Part shown: one piece after another, positions 45,089 through 54,574 of the stretch
Numbering within the stretch: position 1 is the first letter of the stretch
Layout: the number at the start of each line of letters is the position of its first letter
NCBI GenBank assembly: GCA_900543805.1
Contig: UQTE01000010.1
Coordinates: 21,595 to 85,594, forward strand
Length of the DNA stretch: 64,000 nucleotides
Origin: an uncultured Sutterella sp.
Lineage (GTDB): Bacteria > Pseudomonadota > Gammaproteobacteria > Burkholderiales > Burkholderiaceae_F
Reading direction: 5' to 3'
Made by a program: the position numbers and the translations under genes
Notes under the pieces: generated by a model
The model's database searches: none
The model's input: only the letters and a program-made list of their open reading frames with translations
What the model was told of the DNA's origin: nothing

Positions 45089-46582
45089 ATGAGCGCAGCT
45101 TCCTTTTTCGCCCGTCAGATCCGATCTCTCGGGCGCTCCTACCTGACTTGGCAGCGAGGCGAGGCCGCTCGCCGCGGCATCTCGTTTGCGCGCCGGAAAA
45201 ACCGCGGCGCCGCCCTCACGGTCTTCGCGGGCGCCCTCTGCGCCGTCACCCTCTCGGCCGTCGCCATGATGCCGAGCTTTCGGGAGACGACCTTCGAGAC
45301 GCGCACGGTCGAGGAAATCCTGCCCGCGCCCGACCTTTCGGTCCGGATCGACAGTCTGCGCTCGAACCCGAACGTCTCCACCGAAGGACTCTTCGTGCGA
45401 AACGGCGACACGCTCACGTCGCTTTTCGCCCGCCTCGGCATCGAGGACGACGAAGCCTTCGCCTGGATTCGGCGCACGCCCCAGGCGCGTCCCGTCGTCA
45501 ATCCCCAGCCCGGTCAGTTCGTCTCCGCGGGGCGTCTTCCCGACGGGCGTCTGAGCCACCTGCGCCTCTACATGGAGGGGCCGCACGAAGACGACGAGCG
45601 CACGATCGAAGTTTCGCGCTACGGCGAATCACTCTCGGTCACCGTGCATCCCTTTACCTTCCGCACCGAGGAAACCTACGCTTCGGCCCGGGCGGGACGC
45701 AATTTCCTGCAGACGGCCCGCGCGCTCGGCCTCTCTTCGGGACTGCGCGAACAGCTCGAAGCCGTCTGGGAGGGCGAAGTCAATCCCGTGCGCGACATGA
45801 AGCCGGGCGACCGCATCCGCGTGCTCTTTGAAAAGAAGTTCGCCGACGGCACCTTTGTTCGGGACGGACGACTTCTCGCCGTGCAGATCGTTCACGGCGA
45901 CGATGTCTACGAAGCCGTGCGCTTCCGCGGCGACGAGTCGGAGAGCTTCTACACGCTCGACGGCCAGTCCTCGCGTCAGACCTTCCTGCGCGTCCCGCTC
46001 GAAGTGCAGGACGTGAGTTCCGAATACGCGCCGCTTCGCCGCCACCCCGTCACGGGGATCGTCCGCTCGCACAACGGGACGGACTTTCGCGCGCCGAGCG
46101 GCACGCGCATCTTCGCCGCCTCCAACGGCGTCGTGACGCTGCGCCGCTACGAAGCCCGCGGCTACGGACGCTACATCAAGATCGACCATGGGCTCGGACG
46201 CACGACGCTCTACGCCCACATGTCGAAGGTGGCGCCGGGCATCCGCGTGGGCGCCCGCGTCAAGAAGGGCGACGTCATCGGCTACGTCGGTGCGACGGGC
46301 CTTGTCACCGGACCGCATCTGCACTACGAACTCATGTTCAACGACGTGCAGGTGAATCCCAAGACGGCGGACCTGCCCGACACGGAAAACCTGTCGAACT
46401 ACCAGCTCGCCCAGATGCACGCCCAGGCCGACGTCTGGCTCAAGGCCTTCGACAAGTTCGCCGAAGAAGAAGGCGAATCGCTTCCGTCCGTTCTCAAGGC
46501 CGAGGCCAAGGCCAGAGAAGAAGAGCAGCAAAAGGCCGCGCAGACCGAAGAAGCCGAGACCGCCGAGGAGCAGGCCTCATGA
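45089..46582 (+). CDS. M23 family metallopeptidase (murein endopeptidase)
   Basis: 497 residues. One membrane helix at ~43-60 (TVFAGALCAVTLSAVAMM) follows a basic cytoplasmic N-terminus. The periplasmic part has an OapA/LysM-like region (GDTLTSLFARLGIEDDEAFAWI) and a second domain, then the LytM/M23 zinc site: HNGTDFRAPSGT (HxxxD) and TGPHLHYEL (HxH), with GYGRYIKIDHGLGRTTLYAHM between them, so it should be active. Relatives such as MepM cut peptidoglycan cross-links. The C-terminus ends in an Ala/Glu-rich tail. It overlaps anmK by 4 bases, a usual pair in Burkholderiales. Confidence 0.93.
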   Translation: MSAASFFARQIRSLGRSYLTWQRGEAARRGISFARRKNRGAALTVFAGALCAVTLSAVAMMPSFRETTFETRTVEEILPAPDLSVRIDSLRSNPNVSTEGLFVRNGDTLTSLFARLGIEDDEAFAWIRRTPQARPVVNPQPGQFVSAGRLPDGRLSHLRLYMEGPHEDDERTIEVSRYGESLSVTVHPFTFRTEETYASARAGRNFLQTARALGLSSGLREQLEAVWEGEVNPVRDMKPGDRIRVLFEKKFADGTFVRDGRLLAVQIVHGDDVYEAVRFRGDESESFYTLDGQSSRQTFLRVPLEVQDVSSEYAPLRRHPVTGIVRSHNGTDFRAPSGTRIFAASNGVVTLRRYEARGYGRYIKIDHGLGRTTLYAHMSKVAPGIRVGARVKKGDVIGYVGATGLVTGPHLHYELMFNDVQVNPKTADLPDTENLSNYQLAQMHAQADVWLKAFDKFAEEEGESLPSVLKAEAKAREEEQQKAAQTEEAETAEEQAS

Positions 46583-47670
46583 GCCGCCTCATCATCGGAC
46601 TTATGTCCGGAACGAGTCTCGACGGCACCGATGCGCTCGCCGTGCGCTTTTCGCCCGAAGGACGCATGACGCGTCTCGGACGCGCCCACCGCCCCTTCCC
46701 GGCCGATCTTCGCGAAACGCTCTTCGGACTCGCCACCGCCCGTCTTGCGGACGAAATCGAACGCGCGGGCGAAGCCTCCGTCGGGCTCGCCGACGAATAC
46801 GCCGAAACGGTTCTGGAACTTCTCCGAACCCTCGGACTCTCCGCTCGGGACGTCACGGCCATCGCCGTACACGGTCAGACCGTGCGGCACCGCCCGGAAA
46901 AGGGTTTTTCCCTGCAGCTCAATCATCCGGCGCGCTTGGCCGAGCGTACGGGGATAGACGTTCTGTGCGACTTTCGCGCCCGCGACATCGCCGCGGGCGG
47001 CCAGGGCGCTCCGCTCGTTCCCGCTTTTCACCGCGCGGTCTTCGCGGGCGAGGAAGACCGCGCCGTCCTCAACGTGGGCGGCATCGCCAACGTCACGATC
47101 CTCACGAAGGAGAAGACGGAAGGGTTCGACACGGGCCCGGGAAACATGCTGCTCGACGCCTGGTGCCAACGGGAAAAGGGCGAAGCCTTCGATCGGGACG
47201 GCGCCTTCGCGAGAAAGGGGCGCCTCTTGCCCGAGCTTCTCGACGAACTGCTCTCGGCCCCCTACTTCACTTTGCCCCCGCCGAAGTCGACCGGACGCGA
47301 AACCTTTCACCTCGGCTGGCTCACCAAACGGCTCGGCGCGCGCCGTTATGCGCCCGAAGACGTCGCGAGAACCCTGACGGTCCTTACGGCCCGCACGGCC
47401 ACGGACGCGATCCGCCGCTGGGCCCCGGGCGTCTCAACGCTTTTCGTGTGCGGGGGCGGCGCCCTCAATCCCCTGCTCATGGAGGAACTTCGCAACGCCT
47501 TCGACGGCAGCGTGCACTCCACCGAAGCGCTCGGCATCGATCCGATGGATGTCGAATGCCAGGCCTTCGCCTGGCTCGGCCACCGCTTCCTCGAGAGACT
47601 CCCGGGAAATCTTCCCGCCGTCACGGGCGCGCGGGGCGAGCGCATTCTCGGCGCGCTCTACCCGCACTAA
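46579..47670 (+). CDS. anmK: Anhydro-N-acetylmuramic acid kinase AnmK
   Basis: 363 residues. AnmK hydrolyses and phosphorylates 1,6-anhydro-MurNAc to MurNAc-6-phosphate in cell wall recycling. Seen: IIGLMSGTSLDGTDALAVRF, IAVHGQTVRHRP, DVLCDFRARDIAAGGQGAPLVP, VLNVGGIANVTIL, GFDTGPGNMLLDAW and VCGGGALNPLLMEEL, all family motifs. Its ATG overlaps the M23 stop (ATGA). It ends at a terminator shared with convergent erpA. Confidence 0.97.
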   Translation: MSRLIIGLMSGTSLDGTDALAVRFSPEGRMTRLGRAHRPFPADLRETLFGLATARLADEIERAGEASVGLADEYAETVLELLRTLGLSARDVTAIAVHGQTVRHRPEKGFSLQLNHPARLAERTGIDVLCDFRARDIAAGGQGAPLVPAFHRAVFAGEEDRAVLNVGGIANVTILTKEKTEGFDTGPGNMLLDAWCQREKGEAFDRDGAFARKGRLLPELLDELLSAPYFTLPPPKSTGRETFHLGWLTKRLGARRYAPEDVARTLTVLTARTATDAIRRWAPGVSTLFVCGGGALNPLLMEELRNAFDGSVHSTEALGIDPMDVECQAFAWLGHRFLERLPGNLPAVTGARGERILGALYPH

Positions 47671-47690
47671 AACGGAACCGCAGAAACGAC

Positions 47691-47724
47691 TTCGGGGTGC
47701 CGCAGGGCACCCCGAAACGTTTTC
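47691..47724. terminator. Bidirectional terminator between anmK and erpA
   Basis: TTCGGGGTGCC (47691-47701), GCAG, GGCACCCCGAA (47706-47716): an 11-bp perfect stem. ACGTTTTC follows on the plus strand; on the minus strand the downstream sequence is GTCGTTTC. Confidence 0.8.
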
Positions 47725-47742
47725 GAACGGCTTCGTTTTTCG

Positions 47743-48129
47743 TCAGACGCTGAAGGACGAGCCGCAGCCGCAGGTCGTCACCGCGTTGGGATTGTCGATC
47801 ACGAACTGTTCGCCCGAGAGACCTTCCTTGAAGTCGATTTTCGCCCCGACGAGGTACTGATAGCTCATCGCGTCGATCAGAAGCGTGACGCCGCCCTTTT
47901 CCATCACGGCGTCGTCGGCGTTTTGTTCCTCATCGAAGGTGAAGCCGTACTGAAAGCCCGCGCAACCGCCGCCCTGCACGAAAACGCGCAGCTTGAGGTT
48001 GGGGTTGCCTTCCTCTTCCATGAGGGCGCGCACCTTGTTGACCGCCGCGTCCGTGAAGTTGATGGGATCGGGCACGAGTTCGGGCACCGCTTCTTCCTGC
48101 GTTTCAACTTTTTTCGTTTCTTCCGTCAT
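47743..48129 (-). CDS. erpA: Iron-sulfur cluster insertion protein ErpA
   Basis: 128 residues from the ATG at 48129 (GGAAAGGTT upstream). ErpA is the A-type carrier that delivers 4Fe-4S clusters. The three ligand cysteines are present: [11 protein letters not shown] and [39 protein letters not shown] and [20 protein letters not shown] complete the fold. About 18 extra acidic N-terminal residues ([17 protein letters not shown]) precede the core. Convergent with anmK, as often in this order. Confidence 0.96.
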   Translation of the reverse strand: MTEETKKVETQEEAVPELVPDPINFTDAAVNKVRALMEEEGNPNLKLRVFVQGGGCAGFQYGFTFDEEQNADDAVMEKGGVTLLIDAMSYQYLVGAKIDFKEGLSGEQFVIDNPNAVTTCGCGSSFSV

Positions 48130-48372
48130 AACCTTTCCATCGGTTTTTCGTTGGCGTTCGCCCGTTGTCGGACGGAGCGCTTCCGGCAGGGGCGAAGTTC
48201 CCTGTCGGATCGATTGAGAGAGCGATGCCTCGGGCATCGCGGGCACTCTATCCTACACCAAAACGCATCCGATCTCGAACGGTTTTCGAGTATTTCGGTC
48301 GGGAATTATTTCTCCGCTTTCCGCACTTTGCTATGCTTGGGGCCGTTCCTGTTTATCGGAGGTTTTTGCGCC

Positions 48373-49479
48373 ATGCGTGCGACCAATCCGGGGTTCGTCC
48401 CCGACTCCCCCTTCACCCGTCCTCTGCCCGAAGCCTGGACCGACTTCTTCTCGCGTTTCCCCAAGGCCGAACTGCACTGCCACCTGCTCGGCACGATCAC
48501 GAAGTCGACTTTTGAGGACCTCGTCCGTCTTTCGGGCGCTCCGGTCACGCAGGAGGAAATCGACGGCTTCTTCACCCGCGGCGACAAGCCCGTGGGCGTC
48601 CTGCGCATTTTCCGCGCCCTGGAAGCGCACATCCTCTCGCGTCCGGAATTTCTCGAGCGCATCGCCTACGAACACACCGTGGCCGTCTCGCGCCTGGGCG
48701 TTCGCTACATCGAATACTTCTGGAATTCGACGGGCCTCAAGCACTTCTATTCCTTCGACGAAGGGCAAAAGGCCATCATCCGGGGCCTCAAGCGCGCCGA
48801 AGCCGAATGCGGCACCGTCGGCCGCCTCATTCCCTCCATCGACCGCGAAGACACCCCCGAGGAGGCGGTCTTCATGGTCGAGGAAATGATCCGCCATCCC
48901 ATGCCCGAAACCCTCGGGATCGGGATCGACTACCGTGAAACCGGGCACGAACCGGAAAACTTCTGGAAGGCCTACCGTCTCGCCAAGAAGGCCGGGCTTC
49001 ACATCACGGCCCACGCGGGCGAATTCGGAGAGCACTGGCGCAACGTCGAAACCGCGATGGACCTTCTCGAAGTCGAACGCGTCGACCACGGCTACACGAT
49101 CACGGACAATCCCGCCCTGATGGAGGAAGCCCGCCGCAGCAACCTCATCTTCACGGTCGTCCCGACCAACTCCTACTACCTTCGCACCTTCACGGACGAA
49201 GAATGGGCGATCCGCCAGCCGATCCGCAAGATGGTCGAAGCGGGTCTGTGCGTCTTCCCCAACAGCGACGACCCGACGATGCACCACGTCAACGCCGCGG
49301 AAAGCTGGCTGTTGATGTTCAACTGGCTCGGCTTTGACCTCCCCGCGCTTCGCGGCATGGTCGAAAACAGCATCGACGCCGCCTGGGTGAGCGACGAACA
49401 GAAGGCCCTCTGGAAGAAGGAGTGGCTCGCAGAATTCGACCGTCTCGCCCAAGCGCTTCCCCCGCTTCCGGAACGCTGA
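48373..49479 (+). CDS. Adenosine-deaminase-like metal hydrolase
   Basis: 368 residues from the ATG at 48373 (CGGAGG ~10 bases upstream). The family's zinc TIM barrel is shown by AELHCHLLGTITKSTF (HxH), ITAHAGEFGEHW (zinc His and catalytic Glu), ERVDHGYTITDNP (catalytic His) and VFPNSDDPTMHH (DD pair). So zinc and catalytic residues are kept. The acidic residue after HxH that contacts ribose in adenosine deaminase (HLDG) or adenine in adenine deaminase (HLEG) is leucine here (HLLG), so the substrate may be neither. It diverges from erpA and ends at a strong terminator. Confidence 0.8.
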   Translation: MRATNPGFVPDSPFTRPLPEAWTDFFSRFPKAELHCHLLGTITKSTFEDLVRLSGAPVTQEEIDGFFTRGDKPVGVLRIFRALEAHILSRPEFLERIAYEHTVAVSRLGVRYIEYFWNSTGLKHFYSFDEGQKAIIRGLKRAEAECGTVGRLIPSIDREDTPEEAVFMVEEMIRHPMPETLGIGIDYRETGHEPENFWKAYRLAKKAGLHITAHAGEFGEHWRNVETAMDLLEVERVDHGYTITDNPALMEEARRSNLIFTVVPTNSYYLRTFTDEEWAIRQPIRKMVEAGLCVFPNSDDPTMHHVNAAESWLLMFNWLGFDLPALRGMVENSIDAAWVSDEQKALWKKEWLAEFDRLAQALPPLPER

Positions 49480-49497
49480 TCGAATCTCCTCCTCTGA

Positions 49498-49522
49498 AAC
49501 GCCGCGCCCCGCGCGGCGTTTT
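49498..49522 (+). terminator. Terminator after the deaminase-like gene
   Basis: AACGCCGCGC (49498-49507), CCC, GCGCGGCGTT (49511-49520), then TT. A perfect 10-bp stem. Confidence 0.85.
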
Positions 49523-49538
49523 CCATTCGACCGAACGC

Positions 49539-49573
49539 AAAAAAGCCCGGGGACCGAAATCCACGGGCTTTTT
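49539..49573 (-). terminator. Terminator of rplM-rpsI (works on both strands)
   Basis: Minus strand AAAAAGCCCG (49573-49564) and CGGGCTTTTTT (49549-49539) pair, with T-runs in both directions. It lies ~50 bases after the rpsI stop. Confidence 0.85.
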
Positions 49574-49620
49574 CGTGCCGACGGGAAACGTCCTGAGACG
49601 CTCCCCAAGCCAAGAAGCGA

Positions 49621-50013
49621 TTAGCGCTTGCTGAACTGCTTGGCGCGGCGGGCCTTGCGAAGACCAACCTTCTTACGTTCGACTTCGCGGGCGTCACGCG
49701 TCACGAGGCCGGCGTTCGAGAGGACGGACTTGAGGCCTTCATCGTAGTCGATGAGGGCGCGGGTGATGCCGTGACGGACGGCGCCGGCCTGGCCGGATTC
49801 ACCGCCACCGCTGACGTTGACGGTGATGTCGAACGTTTCGGTGTTTTCCGTGAGTTCGAGCGGCTGCATGACGACCATGCGGCCCGTTTCACGGTTGAAG
49901 TACTGTTCCAAGGGACGACCGTTGATAACGATCTTGCCCGTGCCGCGCTTCATGAAGACGCGGGCAACCGAGCTCTTGCGACGGCCCGTGCCGTAGTTGT
50001 AAATGCCGATCAT
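49621..50013 (-). CDS. rpsI: 30S ribosomal protein S9
   Basis: 130 residues, the standard length. S9 reaches the P site with its basic C-terminal tail. Seen: [51 protein letters not shown] and the tail [18 protein letters not shown]. It follows rplM by 15 bases, the universal L13-S9 pair. Confidence 0.99.
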   Translation of the reverse strand: MIGIYNYGTGRRKSSVARVFMKRGTGKIVINGRPLEQYFNRETGRMVVMQPLELTENTETFDITVNVSGGGESGQAGAVRHGITRALIDYDEGLKSVLSNAGLVTRDAREVERKKVGLRKARRAKQFSKR

Positions 50014-50028
50014 CTTTCAAGCCTTTTC

Positions 50029-50457
50029 TTAGAGGTCGAGGACCTGGGGTTGCTGAGCGGAATGCGGGTGTTCGGCACCGGCGTAGATCTTGAGCTTCTT
50101 GATCATGGCGTAGCCGAGCGGTCCCTTCGGGAGCATGCCCTTGACGGCGATTTCGAGCGCGCGGCCCGGATGCTTCGCCTGCATTTCCTTGAAGGTCGTT
50201 TCGTAGATACCGCCGGGATAGCCCGTGTGACGGTAGTACGTCTTCTTGCCCGCCTTTTCAGCGGAGAGCTTCAACTTGTCGGCGTTGATGACGACGATAA
50301 AGTCGCCCGTGTCGACGTGGGGCGTGAATTCGGGCTTGTGCTTGCCACGGAGGCGCAGAGCGATTTCGCTGGCAAGACGGCCGAGCACCTTATCACTGGC
50401 ATCGACCACGAACCAGTCGCGCTTAACCTCAAGCGGCTTGGCCGAGAAGGTCTTCAT
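50029..50457 (-). CDS. rplM: 50S ribosomal protein L13
   Basis: 142 residues from the ATG at 50457 (AGGTGAACGC upstream; a GTG 9 bases earlier is rejected). Seen: [65 protein letters not shown] and [23 protein letters not shown], ending [14 protein letters not shown]. Same length as E. coli L13. It has a ~220-base structured leader behind a strong promoter. Confidence 0.99.
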   Translation of the reverse strand: MKTFSAKPLEVKRDWFVVDASDKVLGRLASEIALRLRGKHKPEFTPHVDTGDFIVVINADKLKLSAEKAGKKTYYRHTGYPGGIYETTFKEMQAKHPGRALEIAVKGMLPKGPLGYAMIKKLKIYAGAEHPHSAQQPQVLDL

Positions 50458-50679
50458 TGCGTTCACCTACAAAAAGTGTGTTTCGAACATCGCGGCAGCG
50501 GATGGCGCCGCCTTGACAACGCCCCGATGGTCGAAAGGAATTCAAAAAGAAAGCAGATCCGTCCGCCCTCCGCATTCGGGGGAGGCGGCGATCCGCCGTA
50601 TACGTTGCGTCCAGCTTCATCGCCGTGGCGGTGCCAGTGGAAAATCGATGGGGTAAGCAATCCGCCCGACAAAGCTAGG
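50458..50679 (-). promoter_or_regulatory. Long structured leader of rplM-rpsI
   Basis: About 220 transcribed bases without a credible gene lie before rplM. Near 50560-50600 on the minus strand, the GGCGGATCGCCGCC palindrome adjoins a CCGCCTCC...GGAGGGCGG hairpin, followed by TGCTTTCTTTTTG, which looks like an attenuator. L13 leaders that bind L13 are known in other bacteria; whether this one is related is not clear. Confidence 0.4.
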
Positions 50680-50685
50680 GGAGCG

Positions 50686-50715
50686 ATTTTATTCGATTCT
50701 TCCGGGGACTGTCAA
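50686..50715 (-). promoter_or_regulatory. Sigma-70 promoter of rplM-rpsI
   Basis: TTGACA (50715-50710), an 18-base spacer, TAAAAT (50691-50686) on the minus strand: a perfect -35 and a near-perfect -10. Start expected near 50679. Confidence 0.8.
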
Positions 50716-50753
50716 AGAAATCCCGAATCTTTTTTATGCTTCGCGCGCGTCCG

Positions 50754-51356
50754 TCAGCCGATGAGTCCCTCGACGTACTTGGCGGTGCCCGAGAGGAACA
50801 TCTGCGTGGCCATCATCGCGAGGAGAAGCCCCGTGAGGCGTTCGACGGCCATGGTCACCTTCTCGCCGAGCTTTTGCTGCAGCCAGTCGGCCGAAGCGAG
50901 CACCACGAAGGAGACGAAGGCCGTGATGACGACGATCGCGCCCCACTCGAGCGTGCGGCTCGGATCGGTGGCGGCGATCATCATGATGGTCGCGATGGTG
51001 GAGGGACCCGCGATGGCCGGAATCGCGAGCGGCACGATGAAGGGTTCGCCGTCGGGCGTTTCCCCGAAGACCCCTTCCTTCGAGGGAAAAACCATGCGGA
51101 TGGCCATGAGCATGACGATCACGGAACCGCCGATCGTGAGCGCCGCGTCCGAGAGGCCGAGCGCCGTCATGAAGGCGTGACCGAAGAACATGGCGAGCAG
51201 AAGCGTCACCATGGCAATTACGCACTCCCGAAAGATCACCCGCACGCGGCGGTGATTGGGAACGTTCTTCATGCAGGCGATCGTGATGGGAATGTTGCCG
51301 AGCGGGTCCGCCATCAGCACCATCAGCATCAGGGCGCCCCAAAAACCGTATTCCAT
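50754..51356 (-). CDS. MarC/YhgN family integral membrane protein
   Basis: 200 residues with about six membrane segments. Family features: LMLMVLMADPLGNIPITIACMKN near the N-terminus, GGSVIVMLMAIRMVF, PFIVPLAIPAIAGPSTIATIMM (the conserved P-A-I-GP-S segment) and GLLLAMMATQMFLSGTAKYV at the end. MarC proteins were once linked to multidrug resistance, which did not hold up; the function is unsettled, with some annotated as amino-acid exporters. It is preceded by the glpD terminator, so it is likely transcribed alone. Confidence 0.88.
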   Translation of the reverse strand: MEYGFWGALMLMVLMADPLGNIPITIACMKNVPNHRRVRVIFRECVIAMVTLLLAMFFGHAFMTALGLSDAALTIGGSVIVMLMAIRMVFPSKEGVFGETPDGEPFIVPLAIPAIAGPSTIATIMMIAATDPSRTLEWGAIVVITAFVSFVVLASADWLQQKLGEKVTMAVERLTGLLLAMMATQMFLSGTAKYVEGLIG

Positions 51357-51376
51357 AGCTTTTCCGTCCTAATGAA

Positions 51377-51417
51377 ACAAAACCGCCCGAAACTCCGACG
51401 TCTGGGGTTCCGGGCGG
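51377..51417 (-). terminator. Terminator of glpK-glpD
   Basis: Minus strand CCGCCCGG (51417-51410) pairs with TCGGGCGG (51390-51383) around a loop of ~19 bases, then TTTTGTTT. It lies 27 bases after the glpD stop. Confidence 0.8.
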
Positions 51418-51444
51418 CGATGATTATACGAAAAGGGAGGCGGT

Positions 51445-52992
51445 TCAGGCCTGCGTTTCTTCCGTATTTTCCGTGGCGGCCTCAACGGGCGCGGGTTCGA
51501 CCGCTTCTTCGGCTTCCCCGGCGGGTTCGGAGGCTTCCTCAAAGACCGCGCGGACCTTCGGCAGGAGCGCTTCGGTGCGTTCGGCGTTCATCTGGCCGAG
51601 ACGCAGACGGCGGAAGAGAACGTCCTCGGCCGTGCGGGCGCCTTCGTATTCGCGGCTGTAGCGGGCGTATTCGACCACCTTGGCGTCGGCTTCCTCGCTC
51701 TTTTCCGCGGCCACTTCGAGCGCGGCCTGGTCCCAGACCTGGTCGGCGAAGATCGGCAGATCCTTCGTGACGCAGAGACGCGCCGGAATGAGGTGGCGCT
51801 GCGTGGCTTCCAGCATGGCGTGCTCGGCCATCTTGCGGTAGGCCGTCCACTTGCCGCCCGTCACGGTGATCATGTTGCCGTATTCCGGAATCACGGCGTG
51901 TTCGCGCGAAACCTTGGCGGTGGAGCCGGCGGAACCCGTCGCCTGCGGATTGAAGAGCGGACGCAGACCGGCGAAGGTCGCCTTCACGTCGGCGCGCGTG
52001 ATGGGCTTTTCAAGATAACCCGACGCGGTTTCGATCATGAAGTTCACTTCCTCTTCGCTCACCTTCGGATCGAATTCCGCTTCGCGCTGTTCGACGTCCG
52101 TCGTGCCGACGAGGAGCATTTCGTGCCAGGGAATCGCAAAGAGAACGCGGCCGTCGCGGGTCTTCGGGATGAGCATGCCCGTGTCGCCGGGCATGAAGCT
52201 CTTGTCCAGAAGGATGTGCGAACCGCGCGAGACGCGAACGAGCGTCGAAGCGTCGGGATCGACCATGCGGCGGATCGGATCGACCCAGGCGCCCGCGGCG
52301 TTGAAGACCATCTTCGTGCGGATGCGGAATTCCTCGCCCGTTTCCTTGTCCTGCGCCGTGACGGACTGAATCCAGCCGCCCTTGCGCTCGATCCCGACCA
52401 CGGGCATGTAGTTGAGGGGCGTGGCGCCGAGGTTGTAGGCCGTGCGCATGAGCGCGACCGTCAGGCGGGCGTCGTCGAACTGCCCGTCATAGAACTGCAC
52501 GCCGCCCATGAGGCCTTCGGCCTTGACGCCCGGCAGGCGCGAGAGCGTTTCTTCGCGCGAGAGGCTGCTCGTGCGGCCGATACCGTAGCCGCCGTAGGTC
52601 ATCGCCGAGTAGATGCCCAGACCCACGGTGAAGTATTCGCGTTCCCACTTCTTGTAGGTCGGCAGAATGAAGGGCTTCGCATGAACAAGGTGCGGAGCGT
52701 TCTTGATGAGGATGCGGCGTTCCTTGAGCGCTTCGCGGACCAAACCCCAGTCGCGGGGGTTCTTCATGTAGCGCACGCCCCCGTGGATGAGCTTCGTCGA
52801 GCGCGACGAGGTGCCCGCGGCGAAGTCCTGCGCCTCGAGCAAAACGGTCTTCAGACCGCGCGAGGCCGCGTCCACGGCGATGCCGACGCCCGTGGCGCCG
52901 CCGCCGATGACCACCACATCCCACAGAGGATCCTGACGCAGCTCTTCGAGCAACGCTTCCCGAACGAGGGGTTTCACTTCAGACATGTTCAT
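51445..52992 (-). CDS. glpD: Aerobic glycerol-3-phosphate dehydrogenase GlpD
   Basis: 515 residues from the ATG at 52992, which overlaps the glpK TGA (ATGA). GlpD is a peripheral membrane FAD enzyme that oxidises glycerol-3-phosphate to dihydroxyacetone phosphate and feeds quinones. Seen: [23 protein letters not shown] (FAD loop), [52 protein letters not shown] and [15 protein letters not shown]. The C-terminal ~35 residues are a low-complexity acidic and Ala/Pro tail ([20 protein letters not shown]) absent from typical GlpD. Confidence 0.96.
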   Translation of the reverse strand: MNMSEVKPLVREALLEELRQDPLWDVVVIGGGATGVGIAVDAASRGLKTVLLEAQDFAAGTSSRSTKLIHGGVRYMKNPRDWGLVREALKERRILIKNAPHLVHAKPFILPTYKKWEREYFTVGLGIYSAMTYGGYGIGRTSSLSREETLSRLPGVKAEGLMGGVQFYDGQFDDARLTVALMRTAYNLGATPLNYMPVVGIERKGGWIQSVTAQDKETGEEFRIRTKMVFNAAGAWVDPIRRMVDPDASTLVRVSRGSHILLDKSFMPGDTGMLIPKTRDGRVLFAIPWHEMLLVGTTDVEQREAEFDPKVSEEEVNFMIETASGYLEKPITRADVKATFAGLRPLFNPQATGSAGSTAKVSREHAVIPEYGNMITVTGGKWTAYRKMAEHAMLEATQRHLIPARLCVTKDLPIFADQVWDQAALEVAAEKSEEADAKVVEYARYSREYEGARTAEDVLFRRLRLGQMNAERTEALLPKVRAVFEEASEPAGEAEEAVEPAPVEAATENTEETQA

Positions 52993-54479
52993 TGGTTCCA
53001 ATTACGGGCCCGGCCGACGGCACGTGACCACTGGTTCATCAAAGAGGTTTTCTGGTCCGCGCTCATGGAGGGTTCGAACACGCGGTCGACCCGCCAGAGC
53101 GAAGAAAGTTCGTCCAAATCCCGCCACACCCCGCAGGCGAGCCCCGCGAGGAAGGCCGCGCCGAGCGCAGTGGTTTCGGTATTGGCCGGCCGAATGACGG
53201 GCACGCCCGAGATGTCGGCCTGAAATTGCATGAGCAAATCGTTGCGGGAAGCACCGCCGTCGACGCGCAGTTCTGTGAGCGGCACGTGCGCGTCGCGCTG
53301 CATCGCCTCGAGCACTTCGGCGCACTGGAAGGCGATGCCTTCGAGCGCCGCGCGCGCCACGTGCGCGCGGTTCGTCGCGCGGGTGAGACCGATGAGGAGG
53401 CCCCGGGCGTCGCTGTCCCAATAGGGGGCGCCGAGCCCCACGAAGGCGGGTACGAGATAGACCCCGCCGTTGTCGGGCACGGAGCGCGCAAGTTCCTCGA
53501 CTTCGGAAGCGCTCGAGAAAAACTGCAGTCCGTCGCGCAACCATTGTACGACGGCCCCGGCGATGAACACACTCCCTTCGAGGGCGTATTCCGCCGGAAG
53601 GGAGCCGCGCTGCCAGAGGGCCGTGCCCAACAGGCGGTGCGTGCTGATTCTCGGGGTCGTGCCCACGTTCATGAGGAGGAAGCCCCCCGTGCCGTAGGTG
53701 TTCTTCGCCGTCCCCGGCGCAAAGCAGGCCTGTCCGAAGGAGGCCGCCTGCTGGTCGCCCGCGACGCCCGCGATCGGAATGGCCCGGCCCCAGAGCGCGG
53801 GATCGGTTTCGGCGATCACGGCCGAGCTCGGAACGATTTCGGGGAGGACCGCCTTCGGGACGTCAAAGAGCTGCAGGAGTTCGTCGTCCCACTGTCCCGT
53901 GCGCAGATCGCACAAAAGCGTGCGCGAGGCGTTCGTCAAGTCCGTCGCATGGCGCCGTCCGCCCGTGAGCTGCCAGATGAGCCACGAGTCGACCGTGCCG
54001 AAGGCGATTTCGCCCCGTTCGGCCCGGGCGCGCGCCCCCGGAATCCGGTCGAGAAGCCAGTGGATCTTCGTCGCCGAGAAGTACGGATCGAGACGCAGGC
54101 CGGTTTTGCCCGCCACCATCTCTTCTTCTCCGCGGCGGCGCAGCTCTTCGCAGAAATCCGCCGTGCGGCGGTCCTGCCACACGATGGCGGGCGCGAGAGG
54201 CTCTCCGGTTTTTCGATCCCAGAGAATCGTCGTTTCGCGCTGATTGGTGAGCCCGACCGCGGCGATTTCCTCCGCCCGGACGCCCGAGCGGCGAAGCGCC
54301 CGGTCGACGCAGCGGCGCGTCGTCTCCCAAATCTCGAGGGCGTCGTGCTCCACCCAGCCCGAAGCCGGATAGTGCTGAGCGAACTCTTCCTGTTCGAGCC
54401 AGACGACCTGCGCCCGTTCGTTGAAGAGGAGCGCGCGGGAGCTCGTTGTGCCCTGATCAAGTGCGAGGATGTACTTCAC
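52989..54479 (-). CDS. glpK: Glycerol kinase GlpK
   Basis: 496 residues from a GTG at 54479 (AGGTGAACCGCC upstream). GlpK phosphorylates glycerol to glycerol-3-phosphate, the substrate of the next gene. Seen: [93 protein letters not shown] and [18 protein letters not shown]. No glpF or glpR is adjacent. A GGGCGCGC/GCGCGCCC hairpin (54507-54529) lies in the leader 28 bases before the start. Confidence 0.97.
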   Translation of the reverse strand: MKYILALDQGTTSSRALLFNERAQVVWLEQEEFAQHYPASGWVEHDALEIWETTRRCVDRALRRSGVRAEEIAAVGLTNQRETTILWDRKTGEPLAPAIVWQDRRTADFCEELRRRGEEEMVAGKTGLRLDPYFSATKIHWLLDRIPGARARAERGEIAFGTVDSWLIWQLTGGRRHATDLTNASRTLLCDLRTGQWDDELLQLFDVPKAVLPEIVPSSAVIAETDPALWGRAIPIAGVAGDQQAASFGQACFAPGTAKNTYGTGGFLLMNVGTTPRISTHRLLGTALWQRGSLPAEYALEGSVFIAGAVVQWLRDGLQFFSSASEVEELARSVPDNGGVYLVPAFVGLGAPYWDSDARGLLIGLTRATNRAHVARAALEGIAFQCAEVLEAMQRDAHVPLTELRVDGGASRNDLLMQFQADISGVPVIRPANTETTALGAAFLAGLACGVWRDLDELSSLWRVDRVFEPSMSADQKTSLMNQWSRAVGRARNWNQ

Positions 54480-54574
54480 GGCGGTTCACCTGTGTTGGCA
54501 TGCGTCGGGCGCGCGCCGAGAGCGCGCCCTTCGTAAACGCAGAACATTCTATCGGAGCGACCCTCCGAGAAATC

